Shown: in pieces, positions 50,403 through 59,546 of the stretch | Position numbering within the stretch: the first letter of the stretch is position 1 | Layout: each line of letters starts with the position of its first letter | Assembly (NCBI RefSeq): GCF_025725725.1 | Contig: NZ_CP107020.1 | Span: 2,666,001-2,730,000 of the forward strand | Source: Brachybacterium huguangmaarense | GTDB lineage: Bacteria > Actinomycetota > Actinomycetes > Actinomycetales > Dermabacteraceae | Direction of reading: 5' to 3' | Length of the DNA stretch: 64,000 bases | Notes under the pieces: model-generated | Told to the model about the DNA's origin: nothing | The model's database searches: none | The model's input: the letters and a program-made list of their open reading frames with translations, nothing else | Made by a program: the position numbers and the translations under genes

Positions 50403-51200
50403 TCAGGGCTGCAGGGCGTCGAGTGCCGCCGCGAGCGCGTCGACGTCGATCTGCCCGGGGGCGGAGGCGGCTCCGACGGTGCCGAAGGTCGCGGCGGAGC
50501 CGAAGGTCGCGCCGCTCACGCGGGAGACGGCGCCGAGGGGCCCCATGCTCATCGTGATGACGGGTCCGGTCGCGTGGCGGCTGTGCATGGTCCACGTCGC
50601 GCGCAGCAGGGTCAGCACGTCCGCGGGGTCGCGCGGCATGGCCGCGAGCTTGGCGATGTCGGCGCCGAGCTCCTGCATGCGCCGCAGCCGGGCCACGATC
50701 TCCTCCTCCTCGGGGGTCGCCTCGAAGTCGTGGTTCGAGGCGACGACGAGGACGCCCGCGGCGTGCGCGGCGGAGACGATCGTGCGCACCGCGTGCTCGT
50801 CGCGGAAGGCCTCGACGTCGATCAGGTCGGCGACGCGGGCCGCGCAGAGCGCGGCCAGCAGGTCCCTGTAGTCGTCGTCGGCGAGGGCCCGGGCCCCGCC
50901 CTCGGCAGCGGTGCGCAGCGTGAGCAGGAGCGGCATGCCCGGGCCCTCCGGCGCGGCCGCGTCGAGGACGGAGCGGACGCGCCGCGCCCCGTCGAGGACC
51001 GCGGCCCGGTAGGCGCCGAGATCGGTCACGTCCGTCGCGAAGCGGTCGATGCGCCATTCGACGAGGTCGACGGGCCGGCCGGCGAGCGCGGCCGCGTCGT
51101 CGAGCAGCTCGTCGGGGCCCGCGGAGGTGAGGGGCACGATGATCGCGGGCCGGCCGGCGCCGATCTCGACGCCGCGCACGGTCAGGCTCCCGGCGGTCAT
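50403..51200 (-). CDS. aroD: 3-dehydroquinate dehydratase, type I
   Basis: 265 residues from ATG 51200, overlapping the aroE stop (ATGA). Type I aldolase-fold features: PVDLVEWRIDRF, LLLTLRTAAEGG, the catalytic His in ASNHDFEATP and the Schiff-base Lys in IAKLAAMPRDPAD, then ITMSMGPLGAVSRVSG. It dehydrates 3-dehydroquinate to 3-dehydroshikimate. Many Actinobacteria use the unrelated type II enzyme (aroQ), so type I inside an aro operon is a distinguishing feature. It is the last gene of aroC-aroK-aroB-aroE-aroD. Confidence 0.93.
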   Translation of the reverse strand: MTAGSLTVRGVEIGAGRPAIIVPLTSAGPDELLDDAAALAGRPVDLVEWRIDRFATDVTDLGAYRAAVLDGARRVRSVLDAAAPEGPGMPLLLTLRTAAEGGARALADDDYRDLLAALCAARVADLIDVEAFRDEHAVRTIVSAAHAAGVLVVASNHDFEATPEEEEIVARLRRMQELGADIAKLAAMPRDPADVLTLLRATWTMHSRHATGPVITMSMGPLGAVSRVSGATFGSAATFGTVGAASAPGQIDVDALAAALDALQP

Positions 51201-52087
51201 CGGCTCTCCTCCTCGTCCATGTGCGCGCGCACCACGTCGAGCGGCATCTCCTGTCCGGTCCACAGCCGGAAGGAGGCGGCGCCCTGATGGAACATCATGC
51301 CCAGTCCGTTCATGACGCGACAGCCGGCGGCCTCGGCGTGCCGCAGGAGGAGCGAGCGCTCCGGGGCGTAGACGACGTCGGAGACGAACAGGTCCGGCCG
51401 CAGCACGGCGGGGTCCGGGAGCGGGGACAGGTGCGCGAGGGCGCCCATGCCGACCTCGGTCGCGTTGGCCAGGACGTGGGACTCGGCGACGGCGGCGCGC
51501 AGCGCGGGGAGGTCCTCGAGGTCGTGGAGCGTGATGTCGGTGCCGGTGCCCTCCCGCACGGTCGCCACGATCTGCTCGCCGTGCGCGAAGAAGCGGTCCC
51601 GGCGGTTGAACAGCCGGATCGCCCGGGCGCCGTCGAGAGCGCACTGGACGGCGATCGCGGTCGCCGCCCCTCCCGCGCCGAGCAGGGTGAGCGTCGCGCC
51701 CGCGACCTCCACGCCCCGTTCGCGCAGCGCGGCGACGTAGCCGACGCCGTCGGTGTTCTCGCCGCGCAGCCGTCCGCCGACGCGGACGACCGTGTTGCAC
51801 GCGCCGATCAGCCGCGCGGCGTCGGAGATCTCGTCGAGCAGCGGCACGATCGACATCTCGTGGGGCATCGACACGTTGAAGCCGCGCGCGCCGAGTGCGG
51901 CGAGTCCGGCGACGGCGGCCGCGAGCCCGTCCTCGTCGACCTCGAAGGCGAGGTAGGCCGCGTCGATCCCAAGGTGCGCGAGGGCCAGGTTGTGCATGCG
52001 CGGGCTGCGGCTGTGGCGGATGGGATCGGCGATCAGGGCGATCAGCTCGGTGCGCCCCGTGATGCGCTCGTGGATCTCGTCGGGCAC
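51197..52087 (-). CDS. aroE: shikimate/quinate dehydrogenase family protein lacking the catalytic lysine
   Basis: 296 residues from ATG 52087. The fold is clear: ADPIRHSRSPRMHNLA, GACNTVV, ENTDGVGY with the catalytic Asp, LLGAGGAATAIAVQ for the cofactor, and MNGLGMMFHQGAASF near the end. This is closer to the YdiB-like branch. The catalytic motif N-V-S/T-x-P-x-K reads NVSMPHE: Glu (GAG at 51857-51859) replaces Lys, one transition from AAG. That Lys is essential for hydride/proton transfer in known members. The enzyme may be inactive or altered, although frame and operon context are intact. Confidence 0.9.
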   Translation of the reverse strand: MPDEIHERITGRTELIALIADPIRHSRSPRMHNLALAHLGIDAAYLAFEVDEDGLAAAVAGLAALGARGFNVSMPHEMSIVPLLDEISDAARLIGACNTVVRVGGRLRGENTDGVGYVAALRERGVEVAGATLTLLGAGGAATAIAVQCALDGARAIRLFNRRDRFFAHGEQIVATVREGTGTDITLHDLEDLPALRAAVAESHVLANATEVGMGALAHLSPLPDPAVLRPDLFVSDVVYAPERSLLLRHAEAAGCRVMNGLGMMFHQGAASFRLWTGQEMPLDVVRAHMDEEESR

Positions 52088-52109
52088 GGCAGGCTCCCCC
52101 GGTCCGCCG

Positions 52110-53216
52110 TCAGGCGCCGGGTTCCCCGTCGTGCGCGGTGATCGAGTCGTAGGCCGCGAGCAGGAGGGCGGGGTCGGGGCCCTCGAGGCGGGTCGGGCGC
52201 CCGATCGCGTCGAGCACGATGAAGCGCAGCATGCCGGCGCGCGTCTTCTTGTCGCGGCGCATCGCGTCCTCGAGCTTGGGCCACTGGCGGTCGCGGTAGG
52301 TGGTGGGCAGGCCGAGGGCGGTGAGGATGCGCCGGTGCCGGTCGACGTCCGTCTCGCGCAGCTTGCCGGCCAGGTGCGACAGCTCGGCGGCGAACATCAT
52401 GCCCACGGACACGGCCGCGCCGTGGCGCCACTGGTAGCGCTCGTTGCGCTCGATGGCGTGGCCGAGGGTGTGCCCGTAGTTGAGGAACTCGCGCCGCCCG
52501 GTGTCGGACTCCGTGAGGTCCTCGGAGACGACGTCGGCCTTGACGGCGATCGCGCGCTCGACGACCTCCCGGAACGCGTCGCTGCCGACGTCGAGCAGGG
52601 CGGCGGGGTCGGCCTCGGCGATCTCGAGGATGCGCTCGTCGGCGATGAAGCCGGCCTTGACGGCCTCGGCGAGGCCCGCGGCGACGTCGTGGGCGCCGAG
52701 GCCGCCGAGCACGTCGAGGTCCGCGATCACGGCGATCGGGGGATGGAACGCGCCGACCAGGTTCTTGCCCTCGGCGGTGTTGATGCCCGTCTTGCCGCCC
52801 ACCGCGGCGTCGACCATCGCGGCGACCGTGGTGGGGACCTGCAGCACGTCCACGCCCCGCAGCCAGGTGGCCGCGACGAAGCCGGCGAGGTCGGTCGCGG
52901 CGCCCCCGCCGAAGCCGATCACGAGGTCCTTGCGTCCGATCTCGGCCTGTCCGCACACCTGCCACAGGAAGCCCGCGACCTGCGCGGTCTTGGCCTCCTC
53001 GCCGTCGGGGATCTCGGCGACGAAGGCCTCGCAACCGCTCGCCGCGATCGTCTCGCGCAACCGGCCCGCGAGGTCCCGCAGCGGCGCCTGATGCACGATC
53101 ACGACCCGCCGTGCCCGCTCCGGGACGTGGGCGGACACGTCGGCGAGAAGACCGCGTCCGACGAGCACGGGGTAGGAGCCGGTGGGCGTGGAGACGGTGA
53201 TGGTGGTGGCGGTCAT
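52110..53216 (-). CDS. aroB: 3-dehydroquinate synthase
   Basis: 368 residues from ATG 53216, overlapping the aroK stop (ATGA). NAD-binding FGGGAATDLAGFVAATWLRG, the PTTVAAMVDAAVGGKTGIN block and the zinc/substrate region FLNYGHTLGHAIE with REF before it are canonical. It cyclises DAHP to 3-dehydroquinate. In many bacteria aroK and aroB are adjacent, as here. It precedes aroE by 22 bases. Confidence 0.96.
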   Translation of the reverse strand: MTATTITVSTPTGSYPVLVGRGLLADVSAHVPERARRVVIVHQAPLRDLAGRLRETIAASGCEAFVAEIPDGEEAKTAQVAGFLWQVCGQAEIGRKDLVIGFGGGAATDLAGFVAATWLRGVDVLQVPTTVAAMVDAAVGGKTGINTAEGKNLVGAFHPPIAVIADLDVLGGLGAHDVAAGLAEAVKAGFIADERILEIAEADPAALLDVGSDAFREVVERAIAVKADVVSEDLTESDTGRREFLNYGHTLGHAIERNERYQWRHGAAVSVGMMFAAELSHLAGKLRETDVDRHRRILTALGLPTTYRDRQWPKLEDAMRRDKKTRAGMLRFIVLDAIGRPTRLEGPDPALLLAAYDSITAHDGEPGA

Positions 53217-53773
53217 GCATCCTCCTGCGGGATCTGCCGGGGGTCGTCGAGGGCTGCGGCGATGGAGCGGGCGAGGGCGTCGGGCGTGCTCGAGGCGCCG
53301 TCGACCGTGTGCACGGCGAGGGCGCGATAGGCGGGCATCCGGGCCGCGGTGATCGTGCGCCATCGCAGCACGGGGTCCTCCCCGGCGAGCAGAGGGCGCC
53401 CGGCGCCGCCGCGCAGGCGGGACGCGGCGGCGTGCTCGTCGATCTCGATGAGCACGACGTGGTGGCCGGCGAGCGAGGCCGCGCTGCGCGGCGTGAGCGG
53501 TGCGCCGCCGCCGAGCGAGAGCACGCCGCCGTGGCGCCCGAGCAGCTGGGCCAGGGCGTCGGCCTCCCGCTCGCGGAAGCCGCTCTCGCCGTGCGCGGCG
53601 AAGATCTCGGGGATGGGTCCATGGCGCGCCTCGATCTCGTGGTCGAGGTCGACGAACGGGACGTGCCACAGCCGCGCGAGGGCCCGGCCCACGCTCGTCT
53701 TGCCGGCCGCCATCGGCCCGATCAGGATCGCGCGCGGCCGCAGGCCCGCCGGGGAGGGCTCGGTGGCGCTCAC
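53213..53773 (-). CDS. aroK: shikimate kinase
   Basis: 186 residues from GTG 53773, overlapping the aroC stop (GTGA). P-loop [18 protein letters not shown], the shikimate-binding Asp in FVDLDHEIE, Arg in [17 protein letters not shown] and the lid Arg in GRPLLAG are present. It makes shikimate-3-phosphate with ATP. In the P-loop, MAAGKT substitutes for the more frequent S-G-x-GK-S/T, within normal family variation. Confidence 0.94.
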   Translation of the reverse strand: MSATEPSPAGLRPRAILIGPMAAGKTSVGRALARLWHVPFVDLDHEIEARHGPIPEIFAAHGESGFREREADALAQLLGRHGGVLSLGGGAPLTPRSAASLAGHHVVLIEIDEHAAASRLRGGAGRPLLAGEDPVLRWRTITAARMPAYRALAVHTVDGASSTPDALARSIAAALDDPRQIPQEDA

Positions 53774-55011
53774 CGCGCGCTGTCGCCGCGGGCGGCGTCC
53801 TGCAGCGCGCCCGTCGCCTCCAGGTGACGCCGGATCTCGGCGACGGAGTCCCCGCCGGCCTTCTCGAGCAGGGCGTCGGCGAGCGTGAGCGCCACGACCG
53901 CCTCGGCGATCACGGCGGCGGGCGCGACGGCGCACACGTCGGAGCGCTGATGGTTGGCGGTCGCGGCCTCACCGGTGGCGACGTCCACGGTGCGCAGCGC
54001 GCGCGGGACCGTCGAGATGGGCTTGAGGGCGCCGCGCACCCGGATCACCTGGCCGTTGCTCATGCCGCCCTCGAGGCCGCCCGCCCGGTTGGACACGCGC
54101 GTGGTGCCCGCCGCGGAGCCCGCGCCGGCGGTGGGCACGATCTCGTCGTGGGCGTGCGAGCCGCGACGCGCGGCGGTCGCGAAACCGTCGCCGATCTCGA
54201 CGCCCTTCATCGCCTGGATGGACATGACGGCCTGGGCCAGCCGGCCGTCGAGGCGGCGGTCCCACTGAGTGTGCGAGCCGAGCCCCACGGGCGTGCCGTA
54301 GGCGAGCACCTCGACCACGCCGCCGAGGGTGTCGCCGTCCTTCTGGCAGGCGTCGACCTCGGCGACCATCGCCTGGGAGGTCCCGGCGTCGAAGCAGCGC
54401 AGGGGATCCTCGTCGAGCCGGGCCGCGTCCTCGGGGGTGGGCAGGGCGGCGTCCTCGGGCACCCGCACGGGGCCGACGGCGAGGGTGTGCGAGACGAGCC
54501 GGACCCCGGCCGCCTGCTCGAGCAGCGCGGCGGCGATGCCGCCGGCGACCACCCGGGCCGCGGTCTCGCGCGCGCTCGCGCGCTCGAGCACGGGCCGGGC
54601 CTCGGCGAGGCCGTACTTGAGCATGCCCGCGAGGTCGGCGTGACCGGGGCGCGGCCGCGTCAGGGGGCGGTTGCGGGCGATCTCGCGTTCGTCGCCCGTG
54701 CCGGCGTCGACCAGCAGGTCCCCGCGCGCGACGGGGTCGGCGGCCATCACCTTCTCCCACTTGGGCCATTCGCTGTTGCCGATCTCGACGGCGAGCGGCG
54801 AGCCCATGGTCACGCCGTGGCGCACGCCCGAGACGATGCGCACGACGTCCTGCTCGAACTTCTGGCGGGCGCCGCGCCCGTAGCCCAGGCGGCGGCGCGC
54901 GAGCACGGCGCGCAGGTCGTCGGTGGTCAGCTCGATCCCGGCGGGCACGCCGTCGAGGAGCGCGATCAGGGAGGGGCCGTGGGATTCCCCGGCGGTGAGC
55001 CATCGGAGCAT
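53770..55011 (-). CDS. aroC: chorismate synthase
   Basis: 413 residues from ATG 55011, chosen because [14 protein letters not shown] is the family N-terminus; in-frame sequence upstream is not conserved. Other motifs are [22 protein letters not shown] (the conserved R-P-G-H-A-D), the FMN/phosphate region [28 protein letters not shown] and [16 protein letters not shown]. It eliminates phosphate from EPSP to give chorismate, using reduced FMN. It is the first gene of the five-gene shikimate unit. Confidence 0.97.
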   Translation of the reverse strand: MLRWLTAGESHGPSLIALLDGVPAGIELTTDDLRAVLARRRLGYGRGARQKFEQDVVRIVSGVRHGVTMGSPLAVEIGNSEWPKWEKVMAADPVARGDLLVDAGTGDEREIARNRPLTRPRPGHADLAGMLKYGLAEARPVLERASARETAARVVAGGIAAALLEQAAGVRLVSHTLAVGPVRVPEDAALPTPEDAARLDEDPLRCFDAGTSQAMVAEVDACQKDGDTLGGVVEVLAYGTPVGLGSHTQWDRRLDGRLAQAVMSIQAMKGVEIGDGFATAARRGSHAHDEIVPTAGAGSAAGTTRVSNRAGGLEGGMSNGQVIRVRGALKPISTVPRALRTVDVATGEAATANHQRSDVCAVAPAAVIAEAVVALTLADALLEKAGGDSVAEIRRHLEATGALQDAARGDSAR

Positions 55012-55067
55012 GGTCGCGATTCTCTCACGCCCCCTTCCGGCTCCGCGCGGGCGTCCGGGGCGCCGGC

Positions 55068-55898
55068 TCAATCCTCCCCGAGCTCCTCGGCCTCGTTCGG
55101 GGTGAGCTGCTCGACGAGCTCGACGACGTCCTGGATCCCGTCGAGCACGAGGCTGGGGCGGTAGGGGAAGCGCATGATCTCGCCGCTCTGGGTGGAGCCG
55201 GTGAGCACGAGCACGGTGCGCATGCCGGCCTCGAGGCCCGAGCGCACGTCGGTGTCCATGCGGTCACCGATCATCACGGTCGACTCCGAGTGCGCCTCGA
55301 TGCGGTTGAGCGCCGTGCGCATCATGAGGGGGTTGGGCTTGCCCACGTAGTAGGGGTCGATCCCGGTCGCGGCCGTGATGAGCGCCGCCACGGAGCCCGT
55401 CGCGGGCAGCGGCCCCTCGGCCGAGGGGCCCGTCACGTCGGGGTTGGTCGCGATGAACTTGGCGCCCTGGCCTATCAGCCGGATGGCCCGGGCGATCGCC
55501 TCGAAGGAGTAGTTGCGGGTCTCCCCCAGCACGACGAACTCGACGTCCTCGTCGGACAGCACGAAACCAGCGTCGTGCATCGCGCTCGTGAGGCCCGCCT
55601 CGCCGATCACGTAGGCGGTGCCGCCCGGCGACTGCTCGGACAGGAACTTCGCGGTGGCCAGCGCGCTGGTCCAGATCGCCTCCTCGGGCAGCGAGATGCC
55701 CGAGCGGGCGAGGCGGGCCCGCAGGTCGCGCGGGGTGAAGATCGAGTTGTTCGTGAGCACGAGGTAGCGGCGGCCGCAGCGCTCGAGGGCCGCGATGAAC
55801 TCCGCGGCGCCGGGGAGCGCTGCCTGCTCGTGGACGAGCACGCCGTCCATGTCGGTGAGCCAGGTGTGGACGGGTCGGTCGTCGAACGTTTCGCTCAT
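55068..55898 (-). CDS. HAD-IIA family (NagD-like) phosphatase
   Basis: 276 residues from ATG 55898. HAD motifs: [13 protein letters not shown] with the Asp nucleophile and Asp acid, [18 protein letters not shown] Lys in [11 protein letters not shown] and [15 protein letters not shown]. The cap module follows the second motif, as in NagD/UMP phosphatase/phosphoglycolate phosphatase relatives. The physiological substrate is not predictable. It lies between rpsA and aroC on the same strand; the rpsA terminator (55945-55980) suggests a separate promoter. Confidence 0.9.
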   Translation of the reverse strand: MSETFDDRPVHTWLTDMDGVLVHEQAALPGAAEFIAALERCGRRYLVLTNNSIFTPRDLRARLARSGISLPEEAIWTSALATAKFLSEQSPGGTAYVIGEAGLTSAMHDAGFVLSDEDVEFVVLGETRNYSFEAIARAIRLIGQGAKFIATNPDVTGPSAEGPLPATGSVAALITAATGIDPYYVGKPNPLMMRTALNRIEAHSESTVMIGDRMDTDVRSGLEAGMRTVLVLTGSTQSGEIMRFPYRPSLVLDGIQDVVELVEQLTPNEAEELGED

Positions 55899-55944
55899 GG
55901 TCCACAGTGTGCACCACGGTCGGCCTCGGGGTCCCGCAGACGGC

Positions 55945-55980
55945 GACGGGGCGCCGTCCTCGGAAGGACGACGCCCCGTC
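55945..55980 (-). terminator. rpsA terminator
   Basis: gacggggcgccgtcct (55945-55960) pairs with aggacgacgccccgtc (55965-55980), 16 bases with one mismatch and a 4-base loop, 14 bases downstream of the rpsA stop on the minus strand. Confidence 0.75.
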
Positions 55981-55994
55981 GGGGCTGAGCCGGA

Positions 55995-57479
55995 TCAGGC
56001 GTTGCCGGTGAGCTTCTCGCGCAGAGCCGCGAGCGCCTCGTCGGAGGCCAGCGTGCCCTCGTCCGAGGAGGTCGACTGGTACGAGGCCTGCGACGGCGCC
56101 GAGTTCGAGGTCGACGAGCTGCTGCCCGACGTCGCGGACTCCTCGTCGGCCCGGATCGCCTCGGCGACCTGCGCCTTGTGCTGGGTCCAGCGCTCGTACG
56201 CCTTGGCGTACTCCGCCTCCCACTGCTCGCGCTGGGTCTCGTAGCCCTCGAGCCACTCGTTGGTCTCCGGGTCGAAGCCCTCGGGGTACTTGTACTCGCC
56301 GTTCTCGTCGTACTCGGCGGCCATGCCGTACAGGGCCGGGTCGAACGTGGTGTCGTCGCCCTCGGGGTCGACACCCTCGTTGGCCTGCTTGAGCGACAGC
56401 GAGATGCGGCGACGCTCGAGATCGATGTCGATGACCTTGACGAAGACGTCCTGGTCGACCGTGACGACCTGCTCGGGCAGATCCACGTGACGCTGGGCGA
56501 GCTCGGAGATGTGCACGAGGCCCTCGATGCCGTCCTCGACGCGCACGAACGCGCCGAACGGGACGAGCTTGGTGACCTTGCCGGGCACGACCTGGCCGAT
56601 CGCGTGGGTCCGCGCGAACAGCTGCCACGGGTCCTCCTGGGTCGCCTTCAGCGACAGGGAGACGCGCTCGCGGTCCATGTCGACGTCCAGGACCTCGACC
56701 TTGACCGGCTGACCGACCTCGACGACCTCGCTCGGGTGGTCGATGTGCTTCCAGGACAGCTCGGAGACGTGCACGAGGCCGTCCACGCCGCCGAGGTCCA
56801 CGAACGCACCGAAGTTGACGATCGAGGAGACGACGCCCTCGCGGACCTGGCCCTTCTGCAGGGTCTGCAGGAAGTCGGAGCGCACGGCGGACTGGGTCTG
56901 CTCGAGGTAGGCGCGGCGGGAGAGGACCACGTTGTTGCGGTTCTTGTCCAGCTCGATGATCTTGGCCTCGATCTCCTGGCCCACGTAGGGCTGGAGGTCG
57001 CGGACGCGGCGCATCTCCACGAGGGAGGCCGGGAGGAAGCCGCGTAGGCCGATGTCGACGATGAGACCGCCCTTGACGACCTCGATGACGGTGCCGGTGA
57101 CGACGCCGTCGTCCTCCTTGATCTGCTCGATCGTGCCCCAGGCGCGCTCGTACTGGGCGCGCTTCTTGGACAGGATCAGACGGCCTTCCTTGTCCTCCTT
57201 CTGGAGGACGAGGGCCTCGACCTCGTCGCCGACCTCGACGATCTCACCGGGGTCCACGTCGTGCTTGATGGACAGCTCGCGGGAGGGGATGACGCCCTCG
57301 GTCTTGTAGCCGATGTCGAGGAGCACCTCGTCACGGTCCACCTTCACCACGGTGCCCTCGACGATGTCGCCATCGTTGAAGTACTTGATGGTCGAGTCGA
57401 TCGCGGCCATGAGGTCATCGGCGTCGCCGATGTCGTTGATGGCGATCTGGGGCGTGGAAGAGTCGGTCACGCTGGTCAT
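55995..57479 (-). CDS. rpsA: 30S ribosomal protein S1
   Basis: 494 residues from ATG 57479. Four S1 RNA-binding domains are evident: GDIVEGTVVKVDRDEVLLDI, GVVTGTVIEVVKGGLIVDI, REGVVSSIVNFGAFVDLGGVDG and PGKVTKLVPFGAFVRVEDG (each beyond this limit quoted in part), two of them with the typical GLVHVSEL / GLVHISEL end. The tail (about 400-494) is acidic and Ser-rich. It recruits mRNA to the 30S subunit; the four-domain form is usual in Actinobacteria. It lies far from coaE here, unlike in most relatives. Confidence 0.96.
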   Translation of the reverse strand: MTSVTDSSTPQIAINDIGDADDLMAAIDSTIKYFNDGDIVEGTVVKVDRDEVLLDIGYKTEGVIPSRELSIKHDVDPGEIVEVGDEVEALVLQKEDKEGRLILSKKRAQYERAWGTIEQIKEDDGVVTGTVIEVVKGGLIVDIGLRGFLPASLVEMRRVRDLQPYVGQEIEAKIIELDKNRNNVVLSRRAYLEQTQSAVRSDFLQTLQKGQVREGVVSSIVNFGAFVDLGGVDGLVHVSELSWKHIDHPSEVVEVGQPVKVEVLDVDMDRERVSLSLKATQEDPWQLFARTHAIGQVVPGKVTKLVPFGAFVRVEDGIEGLVHISELAQRHVDLPEQVVTVDQDVFVKVIDIDLERRRISLSLKQANEGVDPEGDDTTFDPALYGMAAEYDENGEYKYPEGFDPETNEWLEGYETQREQWEAEYAKAYERWTQHKAQVAEAIRADEESATSGSSSSTSNSAPSQASYQSTSSDEGTLASDEALAALREKLTGNA

Positions 57480-57630
57480 GTAGGTCGGAACTCCGTCGGG
57501 ACAGTTATGAGTAGGAACAGTTCTTGCTGGTCATGCGGCACTCCGCAGCTGCGGGAGGCTCCGGGCGCCCACGTGGTGCGAGAGGACGGCGGGGAGCCGA
57601 CGTCGGACAGGCGGGGCACAGATACGCACC

Positions 57631-57636
57631 AGCATA
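57631..57636 (-). promoter_or_regulatory. candidate -10 element of rpsA
   Basis: Read on the minus strand, tatgct lies about 150 bases before the rpsA start within the least GC-rich part of the gap. The long leader would be consistent with S1 autoregulation, but no -35 is obvious. Confidence 0.25.
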
Positions 57637-57662
57637 ACAGGTCCACCTCGCAGAGGGGCGGC

Positions 57663-58658
57663 TCACTCCCGGAAGGCGGCGCGATAGGCGCTCGGCGAGG
57701 TGCCGAGGAGCGCTCCGAAGTGCCGGCGCAGGCTGGTGTCGGAGCGCAGGCCCGTGAGCTCGGCTATCCGGGTGACGGCCAGGTCGGTGCGTTCGAGGAG
57801 CTCGCGGGCGCGGTCGACGCGGGCCCGCAGCACCCACTGCATCGGGGTGATGCCGGTGTCCGCGGCGAAGCGGCGCGAGAAGGTGCGGGCAGACACGTTC
57901 GCCTGGCGGGCGAGCGCGGTGAGCGTGAGGTCGTCGTCGAGGTGCTCGAGCGCCCAGGCGCGGGTCGCCGCGAAGACGTCGCCCAGGGGCTCGGGGATGC
58001 TGCGGGGCACGTACTGGGCCTGCCCGCCGCTGCGGTAGGGGGCGCTCACGAGCCGTCGTGCGACCTGGTTGGCGAGCGCGACGCCGTGGTCCCGCCGGAG
58101 GAGGTGTCGGCAGAGGTCGATGCCGCTCGCCGCACCCGCGCTCGTGAGGACCTGACCGGCGTCGACGAAGAGCACGTTCTCGTCGACGTCGACCCGCGGG
58201 TGCTGCTCGCGGAGCACCCTCGTGTAGTGCCAGTGCGTCGTGGCTCGACGGCCGTCGAGCAGTCCGGCGGCGGCGAGGGTGAAGGCGCCGGTGGAGATGG
58301 CGGCGATCCGTGTGCCGCGCTCGTGCGCCGCTCGCTGGGCGGTGATCACGCCGGGCGGCGTGGTGGTGTCGGCCGGGTTCCGGTGCCCCGGCACGAGCAC
58401 GGTGTCCGCCCAGGCGAGGGTCTCGAGGCCGTGGTCGACGGCGTAGGCGAGCCCGTTCCAGCCGTCGATCGTGCCGGCCCGCTCGCCGCAGACCCGCACG
58501 TCGTACGGCATGCTCGGCCGTTTCGCGAAGACGTGCGCCGCGATGCCGACGTCGAGAGCCTTCGCGCCGGGGAGGACGAGCACGGCCACGCGGTGATCGC
58601 GCTCGGTGCGCGCTCCGCCGAGCCCGGGCCCTCGGTCCGGTCCGCACGCGCCGCTCAC
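57663..58658 (-). CDS. GlxA-type AraC family regulator (DJ-1/PfpI-like domain)
   Basis: 331 residues from GTG 58658, overlapping the methyltransferase stop (GTGA). Residues about 15-195 are a DJ-1/PfpI-like domain (VAVLVLPGAKALDVGIAAHVF, in parts; ISTGAFTLAAAGLLDGR; THWHYTRVL). Residues about 225-331 are an AraC double HTH: ALARQANVSARTFSRRF, then ITPMQWVLRARVDRARELL and RIAELTGLRSDTSLRRHFG. The position equivalent to the nucleophilic Cys in DJ-1 proteins is Thr-Gly (STGA), so it is a sensor domain. Cotranscription with the methyltransferase suggests control of its own operon. Confidence 0.88.
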   Translation of the reverse strand: MSGACGPDRGPGLGGARTERDHRVAVLVLPGAKALDVGIAAHVFAKRPSMPYDVRVCGERAGTIDGWNGLAYAVDHGLETLAWADTVLVPGHRNPADTTTPPGVITAQRAAHERGTRIAAISTGAFTLAAAGLLDGRRATTHWHYTRVLREQHPRVDVDENVLFVDAGQVLTSAGAASGIDLCRHLLRRDHGVALANQVARRLVSAPYRSGGQAQYVPRSIPEPLGDVFAATRAWALEHLDDDLTLTALARQANVSARTFSRRFAADTGITPMQWVLRARVDRARELLERTDLAVTRIAELTGLRSDTSLRRHFGALLGTSPSAYRAAFRE

Positions 58659-59524
58659 GGGCGCCCCACGACGAACCGGAGGGAGCCGTCGAACGTCGGC
58701 AGGGTCCGCAGGTGCCCGTACCGGTCGTCCCACGCCCCGGAGGCGAGATTCGCGCGCAGCGCGCGTGCGAAGCGGACCTCGACCTCGCGGCCCACGAAGC
58801 TCCATGCGGAGTTCGCGCGACGTGCACCGGGGTCGAGGAGGGCTTCCGGGCGACCGTAGTAGGCCTCCGAGAAGCCGTCCACGCAGCCCAGCGGGATCGG
58901 CAGCCGTCGGACCGTCACGGTGCCGCCCAGGCCCGACCGCACCGCCGCGATCGCGGGGTAGCGGCCGGCTTCCGTGGCGATCACCTCGGGTGCGTAGTCG
59001 CCCAGCCAGGAGCGCTCGAGCGCGGCGGGGTCGCACGTGAGGATCACGATCGGCCCACGGGTCACCCGGCGCACCTCGCGCAGGCCGCGATGCAGGTCCC
59101 GCCATTGGTGCAGGGTGAACGACGCGAGCGCGGCGTCGAAGGCCCGGTCGGCGAACGGGAGGTCCTCCGCGACGGCGTCGACCACCGGTGCCGCCCCGGG
59201 AGGGCGTTGGGCCCGCATCGCGGCGCTCGGCTCGACCGCCGTGACCGCGAGGTGGTCGGGCTCGTACGAGCCGGCGCCGGCCCCGATGTTGACGAGGGTC
59301 CGTGCGTCGCTGAGGGCGGCGCGGATGGCGTCGACGAATGCCGGCTCCGGCTGTCGGTACCGCGCGTAGCCGGGGCCGATCGAGCCGTAGTCCGCATCGC
59401 CGGAGCTTCCGTCCGCGCCGGGGCGGTCGGCGAGGGGTCGTTGATCTGTCCTGCCTCCACCCCACCGGGATCTCTCCTCGGGCGCCAGCACCGGCCCGGA
59501 CCGCGGTCGTGCAGATCGCGCCAC
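58655..59524 (-). CDS. class I SAM-dependent methyltransferase
   Basis: Up to 289 residues from GTG 59524; the first 45 are Arg/Gly/Asp-rich and may not be translated, and no RBS clearly decides the start. The core begins YGSIGPGYARYRQPEPAF, with motif I LVNIGAGAGSYEP, an acidic VTAVEPSAAM, and EDLPFADRAFDAALASFTLH with WRDLHRGLREVRRV, typical of UbiE/COQ5-like small-molecule methyltransferases. The substrate is unknown. It is coupled to the GlxA-type regulator downstream and lies 22 bases after the polA stop on the same strand. Confidence 0.87.
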   Translation of the reverse strand: MARSARPRSGPVLAPEERSRWGGGRTDQRPLADRPGADGSSGDADYGSIGPGYARYRQPEPAFVDAIRAALSDARTLVNIGAGAGSYEPDHLAVTAVEPSAAMRAQRPPGAAPVVDAVAEDLPFADRAFDAALASFTLHQWRDLHRGLREVRRVTRGPIVILTCDPAALERSWLGDYAPEVIATEAGRYPAIAAVRSGLGGTVTVRRLPIPLGCVDGFSEAYYGRPEALLDPGARRANSAWSFVGREVEVRFARALRANLASGAWDDRYGHLRTLPTFDGSLRFVVGRP

Positions 59525-59546
59525 GGTGTCGGGCGGCGGCCCCGGC

